64,000 nucleotides of DNA from Tricholomella constricta (GCA_013368375.1 JAACJP010000007.1:806001-870000), one strand, 5' to 3'; shown: positions 19,495 through 34,600, counted from the stretch's first letter. A program made the numbers and translations. The notes: generated by a model not told the origin, from the letters alone.

Positions 19495-22244
19495 ATGGGT
19501 CCTGCCCGCCGCAATCCCTCCCACATATCTACACCACAAATGCCCCCTGGTATCTACTCCGAGCCACCGCTTTCCCCAGACGCCCGTCAGTCCTCTGTGC
19601 CTCCAAAACAACCAAACTTTGGCATGACTCCGGCATCAAGATATCAGCATAATCTCAAGGTCTTGCGAAGGCGGGATCCTTCAATAGTGTCCATCTTTGA
19701 TCAGTTCAGCCATGTGTGTCTCTACCACCACAACGGCTCCAAATGGGAGAAACAAGGCTATGAAGGAAGTATGTTTTTGTACGAGCGGTGCGTTCAGCCT
19801 CTTCCACGTCGAGGAGAGTCTCGATTTCACCAACCTTGGCTGACGAAAATTGATTTCGATAGCGAAGCTTACCCGCCCTATGGCTTTTACATCCTCAATC
19901 GCATGGGAATGGATGACCACATCCAACGGTTATATCCAGAAGACAATATTGGCGCCCACGGCAGCTATCTAATTATCCGCTCCTACCCCGAATATACGGA
20001 CCGGAGGCTGGCTGCTACGCGGTCAGCCCAAAGCAATGGCATAACCAACAAATTCTCCGACATCTACGCCATTCCCAATGTCGACAAATTGACCGCAGCC
20101 GAGAAGGGCGAATCCAAAACGATTGGTCTCTGGATGTTTGCGACCGACGCTCGGGAACCTCTCATTGATGTTTTCACCCGGTTAGTACAGGAATTATCAT
20201 CATCTAAAGGTGGCATCTGATTTTTAACCCCAGACTCCATTCCTACATCAAGAAAAATCAACCCTACCCCCAAGAATTCCGCTATGGCCCGGATAGGCCA
20301 CCACCCTCCATTCCTGGCTCCACCGCCGCCATAGCCAACGCGTCTTCACACTGTGACTCAAGTTCTATTCATGTTTTCGCCACTGCACTGATGACATCTC
20401 ATGTTAGCAAATGGCACTCCCCAATCGCCCAGGAATGGCTCTATCTCTCAGTCCACCTCGGAACTTTATCAAGGAAACTTTCAAGCTCGCCACCCATCTC
20501 AGACCTATCCGAACGGAGGTGCCTCCGAAATCGACAAACTATTTGCAAATGCGAAAATAGAACCCACCCCTGTTCTCACTCCCGCTTCCGCATTACAGTT
20601 ACCCACTTCAACGTCAAAGATGACCGTCGAATCCCTCTTTGCTGCTCTAGGCGGCAGCGATTTGATGCAAGTCAACGACCACCGCACCTCGTCCGCCGCA
20701 TCCCTGCCTACACTTTCCTCAACCACATCCAGCACCGGCATCAGCCTCCTCGACTCAATCTTTGCATCCGCTCATACCTCACGCCCGGCAACGACCCAGC
20801 CCACGACCACCCAGCCCCAACCTGCGCCAATCACAATATACTCTCCTGCCCCAACGACGAGTTCCCTCCCCCAGATTCTCAACCAAGACGTCATCTCCAC
20901 ACTTCTGGGCCTCCCCCCATCCCGTACAGCGTCCGCCGCATCGGCCTCCACGACCTACAGCACGGGCGCCCAGTCCCACCCCAGCTCGCGCGAGGGCGAC
21001 AACGAAGACGACAGCGACCACGGCAGCTCCCGCCCTCGCGCAGGCTCTGACGACGACGGGTACTCGGAATCCAGCACCGTCCTCGATCCTGAGGCGGAGA
21101 ACGACGAGGAACTGCAGGCTGCGGGCGCTAGTGCGGGCCGGCCGTTGCTTGCTGAGTATGGCCTGGTAGCGGTGAACGGGCACAACCACAATCACCCTCA
21201 GCAGAGGGAAAGGCAGAATGGGAGGATGCATGGCGACGTTACGCCGAGGGCACGCATGAACGGGTTCATCACGCCTCTGTTCGCGTCTCGCGCCCTCCAC
21301 AACAACAACAGCAGCAGCAACCACGCCGCGCGTTTCACGGGTGGCTCCTCGGTGCCGCCAGCCGTGCACGCGTCCTCGTCTTCGACGGGTAGGCCCCAGT
21401 CCCAGCCCCTACCGAACACCCACCACATGGAAACCCAACAGCAGGCACAGGCGCAGCCCGCGCCCCAGGGCGTCACGCCCGGCACCGAGCGCGCGCTCGT
21501 GCCCTTTGAGCCCGACTCGGAATTATGGCCGTACCCGCGCGCCTCGGGCGAGAGCAGGGATGGAGGGGGAGGCACGGGAGGCGAGGGCGACGAGATTCTT
21601 GAGCTCGATTTTGCGGACACGAGCGCGCTGAGCGATATGGAGACGTTCCGGCGGGCTGTGCAGACGCGGCGGGGGGTAGGTGAACATGTAGGGGTAGAAG
21701 GGGGTGGTGGTGCGGAGGGAACGTCGAAGAAGGGGAGGAAGAAGGGGAAGAAGGAGCGCGCGGCGGAGCAGGTGAGGCTGCGTGAGGAGATTGAGAGGAG
21801 TTGGGATGTACCTGCTGTTGCTCCGGGTGCGGGGGGATACTATGGGAATGGGGAGCAGAGGCTGCCGTCGACGGCGTCGCCTTCGCCGTGTCCCTCCCCC
21901 GAGCTTCCGCAAACGGGTTCGGGTTCGACTGCACGGAGCGGTGGGGCAAGGCCACATCAGGCTAGAGCAATGAACGGTGCGACTGCGTCGCGTGTGGGGA
22001 ACCCGACGTCTGGGACTGGGAAGCAGGAAGCTGTCAGGGATAGCGTCGTTGCTGCCGTTTCGGCTCGAAGATTCGATGCTCCGGCGTTGGAGAGGAACGA
22101 TTTCGTGAGAGAGGTGCTTACGCTTATCCATGTATGTGCCTATTTTATTTTTCTCCAGGAAGATGCTGAGCTGACATCAATGCATAGACCGACAAGGCGT
22201 TCGTGGACAGTCTGTACCGCGAGTACACGAACAGGATTGGGTAG
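19495..22244 (+). CDS. DCP1: mRNA-decapping enzyme subunit DCP1
   Basis: Four exons. Exon 1 starts at ATG 19495 (context CGCCATGG) and carries the EVH1-like domain: HNLKVLRRRDPSIVSIFDQF, HVCLYHHNGSKWEKQGYEG and FYILNRMG. It continues after an intron near 20181-20233 with RLHSYIKKNQPYPQEFRYG. The second intron (about 20355-20418) joins to NGTPQSPRNG. A very long Ser/Thr/Pro-rich linker follows, with runs of Gly and Glu. The end is the trimerisation helix: ALERNDFVREVLTLIH, intron, then TDKAFVDSLYREYTNRIG and TAG at 22242-22244. DCP1 activates DCP2 in cytoplasmic P-bodies. The total of about 840 residues is long for the family because of the linker, which may hold short motifs for EDC or PAT1 binding. 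Confidence 0.93.
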
Positions 22245-22544
22245 CCATCGTTCCGCCAATGTGTGTGTCGTCCGTCTCTGCTGTTGTTGTATTGTGTATT
22301 CGAATGTGTGTCCCATCGCTGCTACTCGTACGCATCCTGCTCCTAGCTTTGTCTTGTCTTGTATCACGTCCCCATCCACCACCTCGTCGTCGTCTCGCCC
22401 CAATACAACCATCCTTGCTATCCGTATCTAGTACTACGCTCATCTACATCGTTGTATTGTTACACCTATATTAAGTAGTACTACTATCCGTCGGGCTTTT
22501 GTTATGCCACGAATAACAGGCCATTCCACTCGTTCATAGAGCTA
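22245..22544. other. Convergent intergenic region
   Basis: Three hundred bases between the stops of DCP1 and ORC2; 3' UTRs expected. Nothing else seen. Confidence 0.4.
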
Positions 22545-23972
22545 CTACTCTACCTTGAGTGAATCCAGGACCCGAGTCAGCCTCTCCTTCCTCAGCGGTA
22601 TCCACAGCACCTCTCCCATACCTGCCGTGCCGGGAGCAGCAACAACCAACCCATGATCCCTGAACTCACCCAATAAAGACCTCAGCGCAGTATCGTTCGT
22701 CGCAATAAAGCTGTCTCGTGCAGTGGTGAACAGAATATCATGCGCGATCCCAAACTGCTGCAGATCTCTTTCGTGTGCCCCCGTGCCGCCCTCCTGAGCG
22801 GCAGCGGCCTCCTCGATGCCCTCCAGCTGCGTCGTGGCGATGAGCACGAACAGCTTCTGCGCTTTTTGCGTGACGGAGGCCAGGATATGCAGCGCCGCGG
22901 TCTCCGTCATCGCCGCGCCCTGCATGGCTGCAGCGGCGGCGGCGGTGGGGTCGACCTTTTTGCGGGGGCCGCCGCCGTGTGCGCCGGCCAGGGCGGTGCG
23001 GTCTGCGTATGCGAGCTCAAAGTCGTAGGGTAAGAGGGTGGTGAGGTCGTGCCAGAGCCAGGCGAAGCCGCGGGCAGGGTTGGAGTTAGGGGTGGAGGTG
23101 GGGGCGGGGTGCGTTGTGCCGAGAGGTGGTGAAGAAGGTGAAGGTGAAGGTGGGGGTGAAGGGTGTGGTTTGCGTGCGGCGGACTGGGAGGAGGAGAAGA
23201 GGAGGGGAGAGTGGATGTGGTCGAGGGAGGCGACGATGTGGATGCGGGGGGTGAGGGCGAGGAGGGCGAGGCAGGATTTGGAGGTTGGGGCGCGGAGGGG
23301 GGCGGCGTCGATGTTGTGGATGATTAGGTATAGGTGCCGGCGCCCCTTAGAAGAGGAGGAGGAGGCGAAAAAGTCGGAGATCCGTTTGGACTGCGTCTCG
23401 TGCGTGCTGGCGCCGGGGAGGTCCTGAGTGAGGATCCCAGGGATCTGCTCGATGGAGCTCAGAAGGTCTTTGAACGTGAATTCGGGGTGGAAGGCATTTG
23501 CTACGACGACGTGGCCCGCTTTTGAACAATAGTCTGTCGCAAAGTCGTTCAAGACGCGTCGTTTGGATCCGTACCCGTACATGAGGAGGTTGAACCCCTC
23601 CCCGAGCTCGCTCATGAACCGCGAGAAGAGCAGTTCGCGCGAAGAGGCGGACAGGAGACGGGAGTGGAGTGGCTTCAGGTGCGGGCCTTTGCCTTTGGTC
23701 GCCGATTCGATGCCTTCATTGTACTCTTCGGCTGTGAGAGGCGGTACCAATGTGGAGAAGACGTTTGCAGACGTCCGGGAGCGCGTGCTGGCATGCGTAA
23801 AGTACGCGTCAAACGCAGTTTCGACGATAAGGTTATGTTGATCGTCCTCTTCGACGGCTTTTTGTTTGCCGCGCGGCACTAGTTCTTCAAAGTCGGATTC
23901 CTCGTCCAAGAGATCCTCTTCTTGCTCATCGTTGCTTGAGACGTTGTCGTCGTCGTCACCGAGATGTTGCAT
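22545..23972 (-). CDS. ORC2: Origin recognition complex subunit 2
   Basis: A single exon of 475 codons. The ATG at 23972 is used; the same frame runs slightly further upstream but has no ATG there. After an acidic N-terminus (HLGDDDDNVSSNDEQEEDLL) comes the ORC2 core: LLSASSRELLFSRFMSELGE, GFNLLMYGYGSKRRVLNDFA, and the Walker-B-like region around LYLIIHNIDAAPLR. These fit the degenerate AAA+ fold of ORC2. The C-terminal winged-helix part includes FIATNDTALRSLLGEFRDHGLV. The protein marks replication origins in the nucleus as part of ORC. A Pro/Ser-rich insert (about residues 255-300) is specific to this copy or clade. No break was seen. Confidence 0.92.
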   Translation of the reverse strand: MQHLGDDDDNVSSNDEQEEDLLDEESDFEELVPRGKQKAVEEDDQHNLIVETAFDAYFTHASTRSRTSANVFSTLVPPLTAEEYNEGIESATKGKGPHLKPLHSRLLSASSRELLFSRFMSELGEGFNLLMYGYGSKRRVLNDFATDYCSKAGHVVVANAFHPEFTFKDLLSSIEQIPGILTQDLPGASTHETQSKRISDFFASSSSSKGRRHLYLIIHNIDAAPLRAPTSKSCLALLALTPRIHIVASLDHIHSPLLFSSSQSAARKPHPSPPPSPSPSSPPLGTTHPAPTSTPNSNPARGFAWLWHDLTTLLPYDFELAYADRTALAGAHGGGPRKKVDPTAAAAAAMQGAAMTETAALHILASVTQKAQKLFVLIATTQLEGIEEAAAAQEGGTGAHERDLQQFGIAHDILFTTARDSFIATNDTALRSLLGEFRDHGLVVAAPGTAGMGEVLWIPLRKERLTRVLDSLKVE

Positions 23973-24107
23973 TACGGTTGCTTTCAAGTGCAGTTGTAAA
24001 CAACATTAACTTGCGAATATTTATGGACGTGATAGCTAGTACACGATACATAATATGCAATTCCGCGCGCGCCGGACGAAAATGAAGTCCTTAGGTTTCC
24101 ATGATGT

Positions 24108-25581
24108 TCAAAGTTTGGAACGAAGCTCTCTTCTCAGTCTCATCAGTGCCTTGCCCAACTCATTTCTGCCTTTCCCATCGCACCCCACGCCCCAGAAAGG
24201 GTCGACAGGCGAATCCTTAAATTCCAGAGTTAGCGCGATCAAGTTCTCAGCGTATGCTTTGCGTACCTCGACAAGTTCGGCGTCTCCAGTTCCCAACAAT
24301 TCAGCTTGCAAGGAAGGGTGTTGCGTAAACTTATGATAAAGCGTAGTGTCCATCTGACAAGTACGTTATTACAGTCGACATAGGGCTATAAACGACAACA
24401 GTGACAGACCTTTTCGATTTTTATCTTATGCCAATCGTGACGGATATCCTGATGATAGCGGCGGGCCTCAGAAAAGGCGACGCTCGGCCTATCAGAGCAT
24501 GTCCGAATGTGATCCGCAATGTCAGGTCTGTGGTCAAGGAACTTTACACAACGACGTCACCTCAAAAGACTAGATCCACAGAACGCGAAACACAAACCTT
24601 GAATGACTGGAACAAGTGTTCGCTCGTCGGATACGTGTTACCCCTGTACGTGACGGGATGGTACGAAAAGTTGGTAAACCCATAATACCGAGCATTCTTG
24701 TCGTAGAAGAGGATACGGTTCACTGGGCTTGTCGGCGCCGATCGACTATAGTGGCGGAGTTCGACAGGCGCCAATAATCGGTGGGGCTGTGCTGATGAGG
24801 GCCCGGCCACTGGCTGTCTGGGCTTGTGCAGGACGTTGGGCCGTCGTGCTTGGCTAGGACAATCCATGTCAGACCCTCTCATTCGAACTGACGGAGAGGT
24901 GACGTACTCGGAGTGTGCGGTGGAGCAATACCCGCCAAAGGCTCCTGTGATGGGTACCTTACAACCCGGGAGCGCACAGTCCTGCGCTAGAAGCGGCCAT
25001 TGGCGAGCGCAGCTCCTGCTACAGTGCGGGTACTGGTAACCATCAGCGGTACTCTTGGGACGCAATCCGCATCCCTATATGGATCAAACCAGAACAAGAG
25101 AAAAGGCGATGAGATGGTGTCAGGCAGCAAAAAGGGGGGAGATGGTATCCCACCAAACAGAGATCTTGAGTCGGACTAGGCGGTGTGACCGTGGTGATGG
25201 CATGGCGATATTTTTTAGCACAGGTCTTGCTGCAGAAGGGGTGCCGGAAGCCTTCGGCAGTTAAAACTTTGGGCCACATCCCACACTCCTGCCAGGGCGT
25301 CAATCAGAGTTTAGCAGAAGAAGCGATGAGGGGCAGAGTGGGGATCCTACCTCACACAAGTCGTCCGTTTTGTCACGGGCGTAGGAGCTGGGACGGGAAC
25401 TAGAGTCCTAAGGTTTGCGCAGTCAGCTACTTGTGCGTGGCCACCTCGTGTAAGATGGCCGGAAGCGGTAGGTGGTTCCGCAAGAAGCACTTACTGGAGG
25501 CTGCGATGAATATGCGAGCTGACCTGTTGGGGTAGCATAGGATCCATTAGGATATACATATGTCCTGTTGGTTGTGTACAT
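24108..25581 (-). CDS. NADAR-domain (YbiA/DUF1768) protein with N-terminal Cys motifs
   Basis: Multi-exon minus gene. Exons run from a first one at 25581 (MYTTNRTYVYPNGSYATPTG), through a short one near 25410-25350, to two with paired Cys units: CGMWPKVLTAEGFRHPFCSK-TC near 25275 and CGLRPKSTADGYQYPHCSRS-C near 25050. A third set, CALPGCKVPITGAFGGYC, follows. The C-terminal half is a NADAR fold: ILFYDKNARYYGFTNFSYHP, TSEHLFQSFK, FLDHRPDIADHIRTC, KFTQHPSLQAELLGTGDAEL, DPFWGVGCDGKGRNELGKAL. NADAR proteins hydrolyse riboflavin-pathway N-glycosides or remove ADP-ribose from nucleobases; the role here is unknown. An intron at 24216-24266 is 51 nt and stop-free, so it can be kept or removed without shifting the frame. 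The true start may be in a further upstream exon. Confidence 0.8.
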
Positions 25582-25611
25582 GCTAAAGACAAAAATCAAA
25601 AGCACGATCAA

Positions 25612-26889
25612 TCCAAGGACTTCAATGACGCCGGGTTCCGTGATGAATAATATTGAGATGACGACAAATTAGGAAATTAAGAAACGCGACTGATTGCAAT
25701 GAAAAGCTGGCGATAAATGCGAGGGTTTAAGCTAAGCTAGAGCAAGCTAGGATCAGGGAAGTGGTGGTGGTGGACGCATGCTGTCAGTGTGGCCAACCCA
25801 TTTATAGCGAACGTCACGCGTGCGCGTTGTTTCTTTGTCGTTGTTTGGCTAGATCCACGTTTCTGCCGCGTTTGGGTCCAGATCCCTTCCACTCCACATC
25901 GATGCTCAAGCGCTCAAGCGGGAGCCTTTGACCCCAATGCCTGGAGACCCTAGCTCCCAGGAAGCAAAATAAGGTGACCGCCAGGCCGCGTCATGAACGC
26001 TCCTCTGGGCTCTTCCAATGTATCGTTTCGTCCTCGAATGCTGCGGCGGGTCTTTCCTTTCCGTCGACTGCGCTATCTTCAGTCCTGGCACCGCTTCGAA
26101 CTCGGCTTGCCCGTATGCTTACCATGCTACGACAATCCGGGTAGAGACAGGCTTCTCGTGTCATGCCTCCCGCCAGCTTGGAGAATTCGCAAATCCTAGC
26201 TTTGTCGTTTACCCTGGAGTCAAACCAGTCTGGGACTTCATAGCTGCGATCGGCTTTGCCCAACTTATTGTTCTATGGAACTCCGCGCGAACGGCTGCGT
26301 CCCCATATGCGAACTTTTGCCTTGAATAACTGCCCTGCAATCAAATTACTGACCTCAAATGGTCGAAATGGTCGGGACGGTGCAGAAGGCACGGACTACT
26401 GCGTGCTTGACGTCGTGACGGCACATGTAATCCGTTTCTGCAGAAGACACCCCCACTCGAGATAGCGTGCATGACGGGGCCAGAGCTTGCTACCAGAATG
26501 CGGCATTAACAACCTTACCACGCCACCTCGATACTGAGATAACTCAAGTTCTTTGCTTCGTGACCTCGTCGTGGCTCTGTACGAGGAGGCCTTCGACATC
26601 GGCGAGGTGCGCGCGTGCGCGTGACTTTATCAGAACGAGCTCGCACAATCTGACACGAAGGAGAGAAAGTCAAATGCGCAAGGCGGGCTATTTGTACTCA
26701 GCTTGACACAGCTGCTTTGACCATTGGTTGAAACAGCATAATTACTTGTATACGTACAGCTCGACGGTCGTCCGAAAACTGCGGGCACATCTGCACGCCT
26801 GTGTCGTGCAGAGGTAAATGATTTCAATAGCTGATCGCGGCTGCGGCGGCTCGATAGCTCGCGCAAAGCGAAGTCCCATTTGTTGTTGT
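25612..26889. other. Long region without a recognised gene
   Basis: About 1.3 kb. Opposing frames of 90-103 codons overlap at 25990-26330 and neither shows a known motif or plausible splicing. No repeat or RNA gene recognised. Confidence 0.35.
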
Positions 26890-29337
<2,448 letters not shown>

Positions 29338-30003
29338 AGGTAGATAGTTGTGATATGTACAACAGCGCTGGTTAAGTCAAGAGACGATGGTATGAGAATA
29401 TCCGACCTTATGACGAGCGGAATTGGTGTTCAGTATTTCTACATTCGGCCCGAAAGGCGAAGAGGACCAAGCGGGAAGTGTTCGGGAACATCTCGCTATC
29501 TTTTCGGAGAACAAGAATAAGTGATTATAATGTAAATACGTTCGACCAAGTCCCAGTAGTAATCGTAGACCAAGTCCCAGCACCATACTCGTTGTCCAGT
29601 TCATGATGCAGTTCGTCAGATGAAGAACGGCGTCTTTGAGATAGCTGTTGTCCAGAGGTCGTCCATGCAATAATTTACGGGTCAGAATGAGCATTCTTGC
29701 ACCAATGGATGACTGTTCTCTTCCTTGAGTCCAGATCACGTCTACAAGCCATTTTTCGAATCTGCTTAGAATATTGATAGCAGGCCGGTGAGAGTCCACT
29801 TGAGCCCTCTTGCTTTTGGCCTGCATCTGAGGTTGCCTCAGGTAATTACTAGGATCGTCATCGCGTCAAGTTTGGCGATTTATGCGAAGCCCTCGAGTAG
29901 GTAGAGGGGAACTGTGATCGCGATGATGGAAGTCGAGAACGAAGTCGTGACCTGCGCTCAAATTGTGACCACCACAGGCACCATACTACATTGATACTAC
30001 ACC
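29338..30003. other. Divergent intergenic region with one uncertain frame
   Basis: Between the GH1 pseudogene and the Bin3-type gene. A 149-codon minus frame with an ATG (29826-29377) contains a short hydrophobic stretch, but no family, splicing or codon pattern supports it strongly. Confidence 0.35.
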
Positions 30004-31130
30004 ATGGCTACCCCTTCCACATGGACCGTCCCAATTCACGGAAACTACCACGGGTCAGCCTCCATCCTGGCTATTCCTCGTCCTTAAATTGAAGGGCTCT
30101 CGAATATCGAAGGTACTACTCAAAACGGCCCTCTGTCCGCGACCCGCGCCTGGCCCTCCTCCCACCATCCATATTTGCCGCTGCACGCGTCCTCGATGTG
30201 GGGTGCAACGAGGGATGGGTAACATGTGAGATCGGTGAGTTTTCCGATCCTACCATACAGACCTTCTTACCCATAGAGCATGTGAATGGCAATGACAGCT
30301 CAGTCGTGGGGTGCGCACAAAGTGGTCGGGGTGGACATCGATGATTCCCTCATTCGGTCTGCATGGCGGCGAAGACGCACTGTCTGGTCGCTCCAGGAAC
30401 CACGCGAGAAAGCCCAAGCGGCTCCAAGCACCGATTCCAGGAAACGCAGGCGAGAGTCGTCGGAGATACTACCGTCGATACAGCCCAAACCCGAGTACTT
30501 CCCTATGTCGTGTGAGCACGAGTTCGGGTCGCTCCCCATACCGCCCTCGGATATCCGGGGTCGCCATTCATTTCCTCACAACTTGTCCTTCCGGACGGCG
30601 GATTGGACGTCGACGGATATCCCAGAGGATGCAGAGCGTTACAATGTCGTCGTTGCGTAAGGGTCATGCATTCTCCAATTTTAGTCATTGTATTGACTAC
30701 GTTGTGTGGTCTAGCTTCTCGATATCTAAATGGATACATCTGAATGGGGGAGACGAGACGTTGAAATTATTCTTCCAGCGGGTTTATGATGTATTGGAGC
30801 CTGGCGGGAGGTTCGTGCTAGAGCCACAAGCTTGGGAAACATACGCGAAGGCGAAGCGTATGGATGAGGTGCGTTTTATGGAGGTATTGAGGCTCTATAT
30901 TTGACACATGGTTACAGAGATTGAAGGCGAATGCAAAGAAACTACAGATACGACCCGACGATTTTGGCACAATTCTTAGCGAGATTGGCTTCGGTCCCCC
31001 ACAACATTTTGGCATCACTGGGGAAGGAGGTAAGAACAGGTACTGTGATGATGGCCTACATACTGAACGCTTATTATTTTGGGAATCTGTAGGATTTCGG
31101 CGCCCGGTGGATTTGTACACCAAGGTATGA
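30004..31130 (+). CDS. Bin3/MEPCE-type RNA 5' gamma-phosphate methyltransferase
   Basis: Six exons: 30004-30052, 30113-30234, 30299 to about 30657, and three more ending at 31130. The splices give MATPSTWTVPIHGNYHGYYS, then VLDVGCNEGWVT (SAM motif I), VVGVDIDDSLI, and the long Ser/Pro-rich insert. After it come AFSISKWIHLNGGDETLK and VYDVLEPGGRFVLEPQAW, the Bin3-domain signature, then IRPDDFGTILSEIGF and FRRPVDLYTKV. The acceptor at 30298 (after GACAG) is chosen because it alone keeps the motif in frame. Animal MEPCE caps 7SK RNA; fission yeast Bmc1 acts on U6 and telomerase RNA. In a fungus without a known 7SK the target is more likely U6 or telomerase RNA, which is inference. About 295 residues. 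Confidence 0.88.
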
Positions 31131-31692
31131 GAGCCGCCGGTATGGGTCGGGTTCGGAACGGAACATGAAGCCATGGCAATCGGGTCAGCTCTCGTCAGTG
31201 ACTCCAGTCTCCCGCCAATACAATACCTAGCACAAATGATTGAACTGTGGCAGCGCAGTGGTTGGCAGTTGTGCCTGATGTTGATTATCGTGGCAAAACA
31301 GTGACACGACTTACTTTGTGTATATTTTGCGGCGTGCACGGCAAGTCTGGTAAGCTGCATGAAAGAAGACTTGGACTGCGCTGGAGCCTGTGATGCTGCG
31401 TGAAAGGAGACGTGTATTACTGCGCTGCAGGCTGTTATGTATGTTATTCAATTTTGACAGCAAGGGAAGTCAAGAAGCCATGTATGTTGTTGTTAGCGGC
31501 TCGGACACCGACCGCACCATCGGCGCAGTTGCCATTAATAATCTGATCTACAAACGACCCTCCCATGAACCTGTCCGCTCCCATACCCTCCTAACCCTCC
31601 TATACCGCCCAGGGCAACTGTGTGCACTGTACAGCTTGGACCTGTCATAAGAAACCCCACCAAGGGTCATCGTACAATACTCGGTTCCCGAA
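31131..31692. other. Intergenic region
   Basis: No gene recognised. Two similar pieces, AAGAAGACTTGGACTGCGCT near 31363 and a GTATTACTGCGCTGCAGGCTG near 31413 (18-19 bases compared), hint at a short diverged direct repeat. Promoter of the protease gene expected at the right end. Confidence 0.35.
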
Positions 31693-34600
31693 ATGGCAAA
31701 GACGAAAGGGCCGACCCCGCAGGAGCTCTACCGCGCGAGAAAGCAGAGGGAGGAGCAAGAGAAGGCCGCCTTCCTACCTCCTGGGCTGTATAACCATGGG
31801 AACACCTGTTTCATGAATACTGTCCTGCAAGGGGTGCGTAGCAGAAGTCTACTGTCAAACACCACAAGATTAATTAATTTATTGTGCTACCAGCTAATTG
31901 CGACACGCCTTCTATCTGATCTTGCACATTTCAAGCCAATTTCACCACAACACTCCAGTCCTGCGCTTGCTTCTTGGAAATCACCACTACTGACTAATGG
32001 CCACAAGCTAGGCGGCCAGTTCGAGCGGGCTTGGGTGGACTCGATGCCGATAGGCGATGTCTTCTTGGACTTGATGACCAAGGCATGGGATAGCCAATCG
32101 CGCCAGGCAAGGGAAAGTCTTAGTCCAAGGTGAGCCTCCTCTCAGTCCTTTCCCGGCCCATTAATCATCGAAATGATTCAAGGTCGATATTGGGGGCCCT
32201 CGGTCGAAAATACGAGCAATATCTCGACTTTGCACAACAAGATGCTCATGAATTTCTGCGCATCTTACTGGACGCTACTCGAATGGAGGAATTAGATGTG
32301 TGTGGCCGGAGATAGAGCTCATATAAGACCCAAATTGACGCGATCGTCTACAGGTCATAAAGAAACGACAACCACCTCCCCCGAACACGAAACTGCGTCG
32401 GCGGACGACATTAACGCCATCATGTCCCTCCTCAACCGAATGCCCTCCTATACCAGAGGAGGAAAGGCTGATGACACTCGCTGACATGATCTTTGCCGGC
32501 AAATTTGCGAGCATTCTTGTGTGCCAGAAGTGCAAGCATGTGTCCCAAACGTACGAGGACTTCAACGACATCAGTCTCAGTATCAAGGCAGAAGATTACC
32601 ACGAACGCAAACGCGATCGCCTAAAGAACCTCGCAAAGCGATTGACTACCTTCCAAACCCCCTCTCTTGGGGTTAACAATGACGCGCCACGCTCCTCGTC
32701 GGTCCCTCCGAATGCGAAGGAGCAGGAAAATCAGCTTGGAGGACACGAGGAGCCTCTTCCCGTGGATGATCCTCGTCGAAGAAGTTTGGACATCGTCGCC
32801 GATGCGGGTCAAGGTGGGGATACCGATCAGAGCGCGGCAGCACCGAAGGTGGATGCCTCGACTTCAGGGGAAACTAGTATTCCCATGGTCATTTCGAATG
32901 GCAACGGTCTCATAGGGGGTGATAGTAAGCATATAGAGCTATCACCTTCGACGAAACCTGAGAAAAAGGAAAAGAAGGACGATGGGTGGACGAAAATTGG
33001 ACGGAGGATCAGCATGACCGTGGGCCTGGGCAAGGTGTCTAAAGAGCGGAAAAGCCGCTCGAGGGATAGGAGTAGCAAGGAGATTTCTCGAGCTTCCATG
33101 CAGGCGGATGTCCCCGTATCAAGCGAGAATAACACCCCGACGGAGAGTGGGGCATCCACAAAGTCTACTCCGCGCAGCAGTGCTTCTGATGCCGCACAGG
33201 GTTCTTCAACTGCGATCCCCGTGTCTGGCCTCTCGACACCACCGACGAGAATCAATGGTCATGACTCAATGTTGACCCCACGGACGCCTTCGCCGACTCT
33301 GACCGCCGGGCCTTCGTCTCATCGCGCACTCCCTGCATCACTACGACATCATGCCCAGCGGGGCAAATCCCCAAAACCCCCAAAGCCCTCTGCTGGAGAA
33401 CTCAATTACTTGCGCGAGATACTAGCAGATATCACCCCTGCCTCATCGAGTAACCCCTTCACCCTATTCAAGCCACCATATTACCAGTCGAATACGAGCC
33501 ATCGTTCTGTCGCAGGCCCCGGCGCAGCCGCGCAGAACCTCTGGCTGACCATGAATCACTTTTCTGGGATTGAGGAGTGCTTGCGGATGTTCACTTCCGT
33601 GGAGATCCTGGATGGAGAGAACAAGGTCGGATGCCGCCGGTGTTGGAAGATCGCGAATGGAGAATACGAGAAACCATCGGCGGAGGAGGAAGAAAATGAG
33701 GATGAGGAATCAGATAGTGTTGACCACGCCAGCACAGATTTGCACCCTGAAACGCCTATCCCAGACGGCGTTGCGAAACCAATGCCCCCCAGCCTTTCGC
33801 CCCTACGCCCACCCGCTTTGAGCCATATTCCGACCTCCATTTCAACTCCCACTGTTCAGTTTTATACACACACAAACACCAGCGATGACCGATCCGTGGC
33901 ATCGCTCTCAAACACAGAAGTCTCCTCCCTCCCGGAATCTGACATAGACTTTATTCCCTCGGTGAACCTGATACCCTGCACCGACAGCGGCAGCCGCCCA
34001 ACAACGCCTGGCGGCCTTCCAATTCCGTTCATTTCTACTACCGGCCCAGATTCACCCCTCAAATCACAACCTCATCCCACATACACCAACGATGCACAAC
34101 CGCCTCCACTATTGGACCGCTCAACATCTCTGCCTCTCGATAAGGTCAGCACCACTCCCATAGCCCAATCCACGCCTCGACTCGGCCAAGTCCTCAATCA
34201 CGTCCCGCCCCCGAAACCCAGCTTAGACACCCTCCCCCTTCCCAAGTCCATCACACGGCGCACTCTCCGACCCGACCTAGACACAGAAGAGAGCTCCGGC
34301 GCGGAGAGCGATACCTCCGCCGCTACCTCCACGCGCTCCCTGGAGTCTTCCGCTTCCGCGAACCACGCGCCCACCACCACGTCGGCGACCAGTGCCCCGG
34401 GCGTTCCGCGCAAGAAGCCCAAGCCCGTCATCATGCGCCCCGCGTACAAGCGTTACCTCATCGGAACACCACCGCCCGTCCTCGTGATCCACCTCAAGCG
34501 CTTCCAGCAGGTCAACAAGACGCACATGCTGTCCTTCTCGCATGGGTTCAAGAAGCTCGATGATTTCGTGACGTTCCCCGAGTTTCTAGATCTCACGCCC

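Noticed and set aside
25991..26329. Opposing frames of 90 and 103 codons
   Set aside because: They overlap on both strands and neither resembles a known protein or shows extension by splicing.
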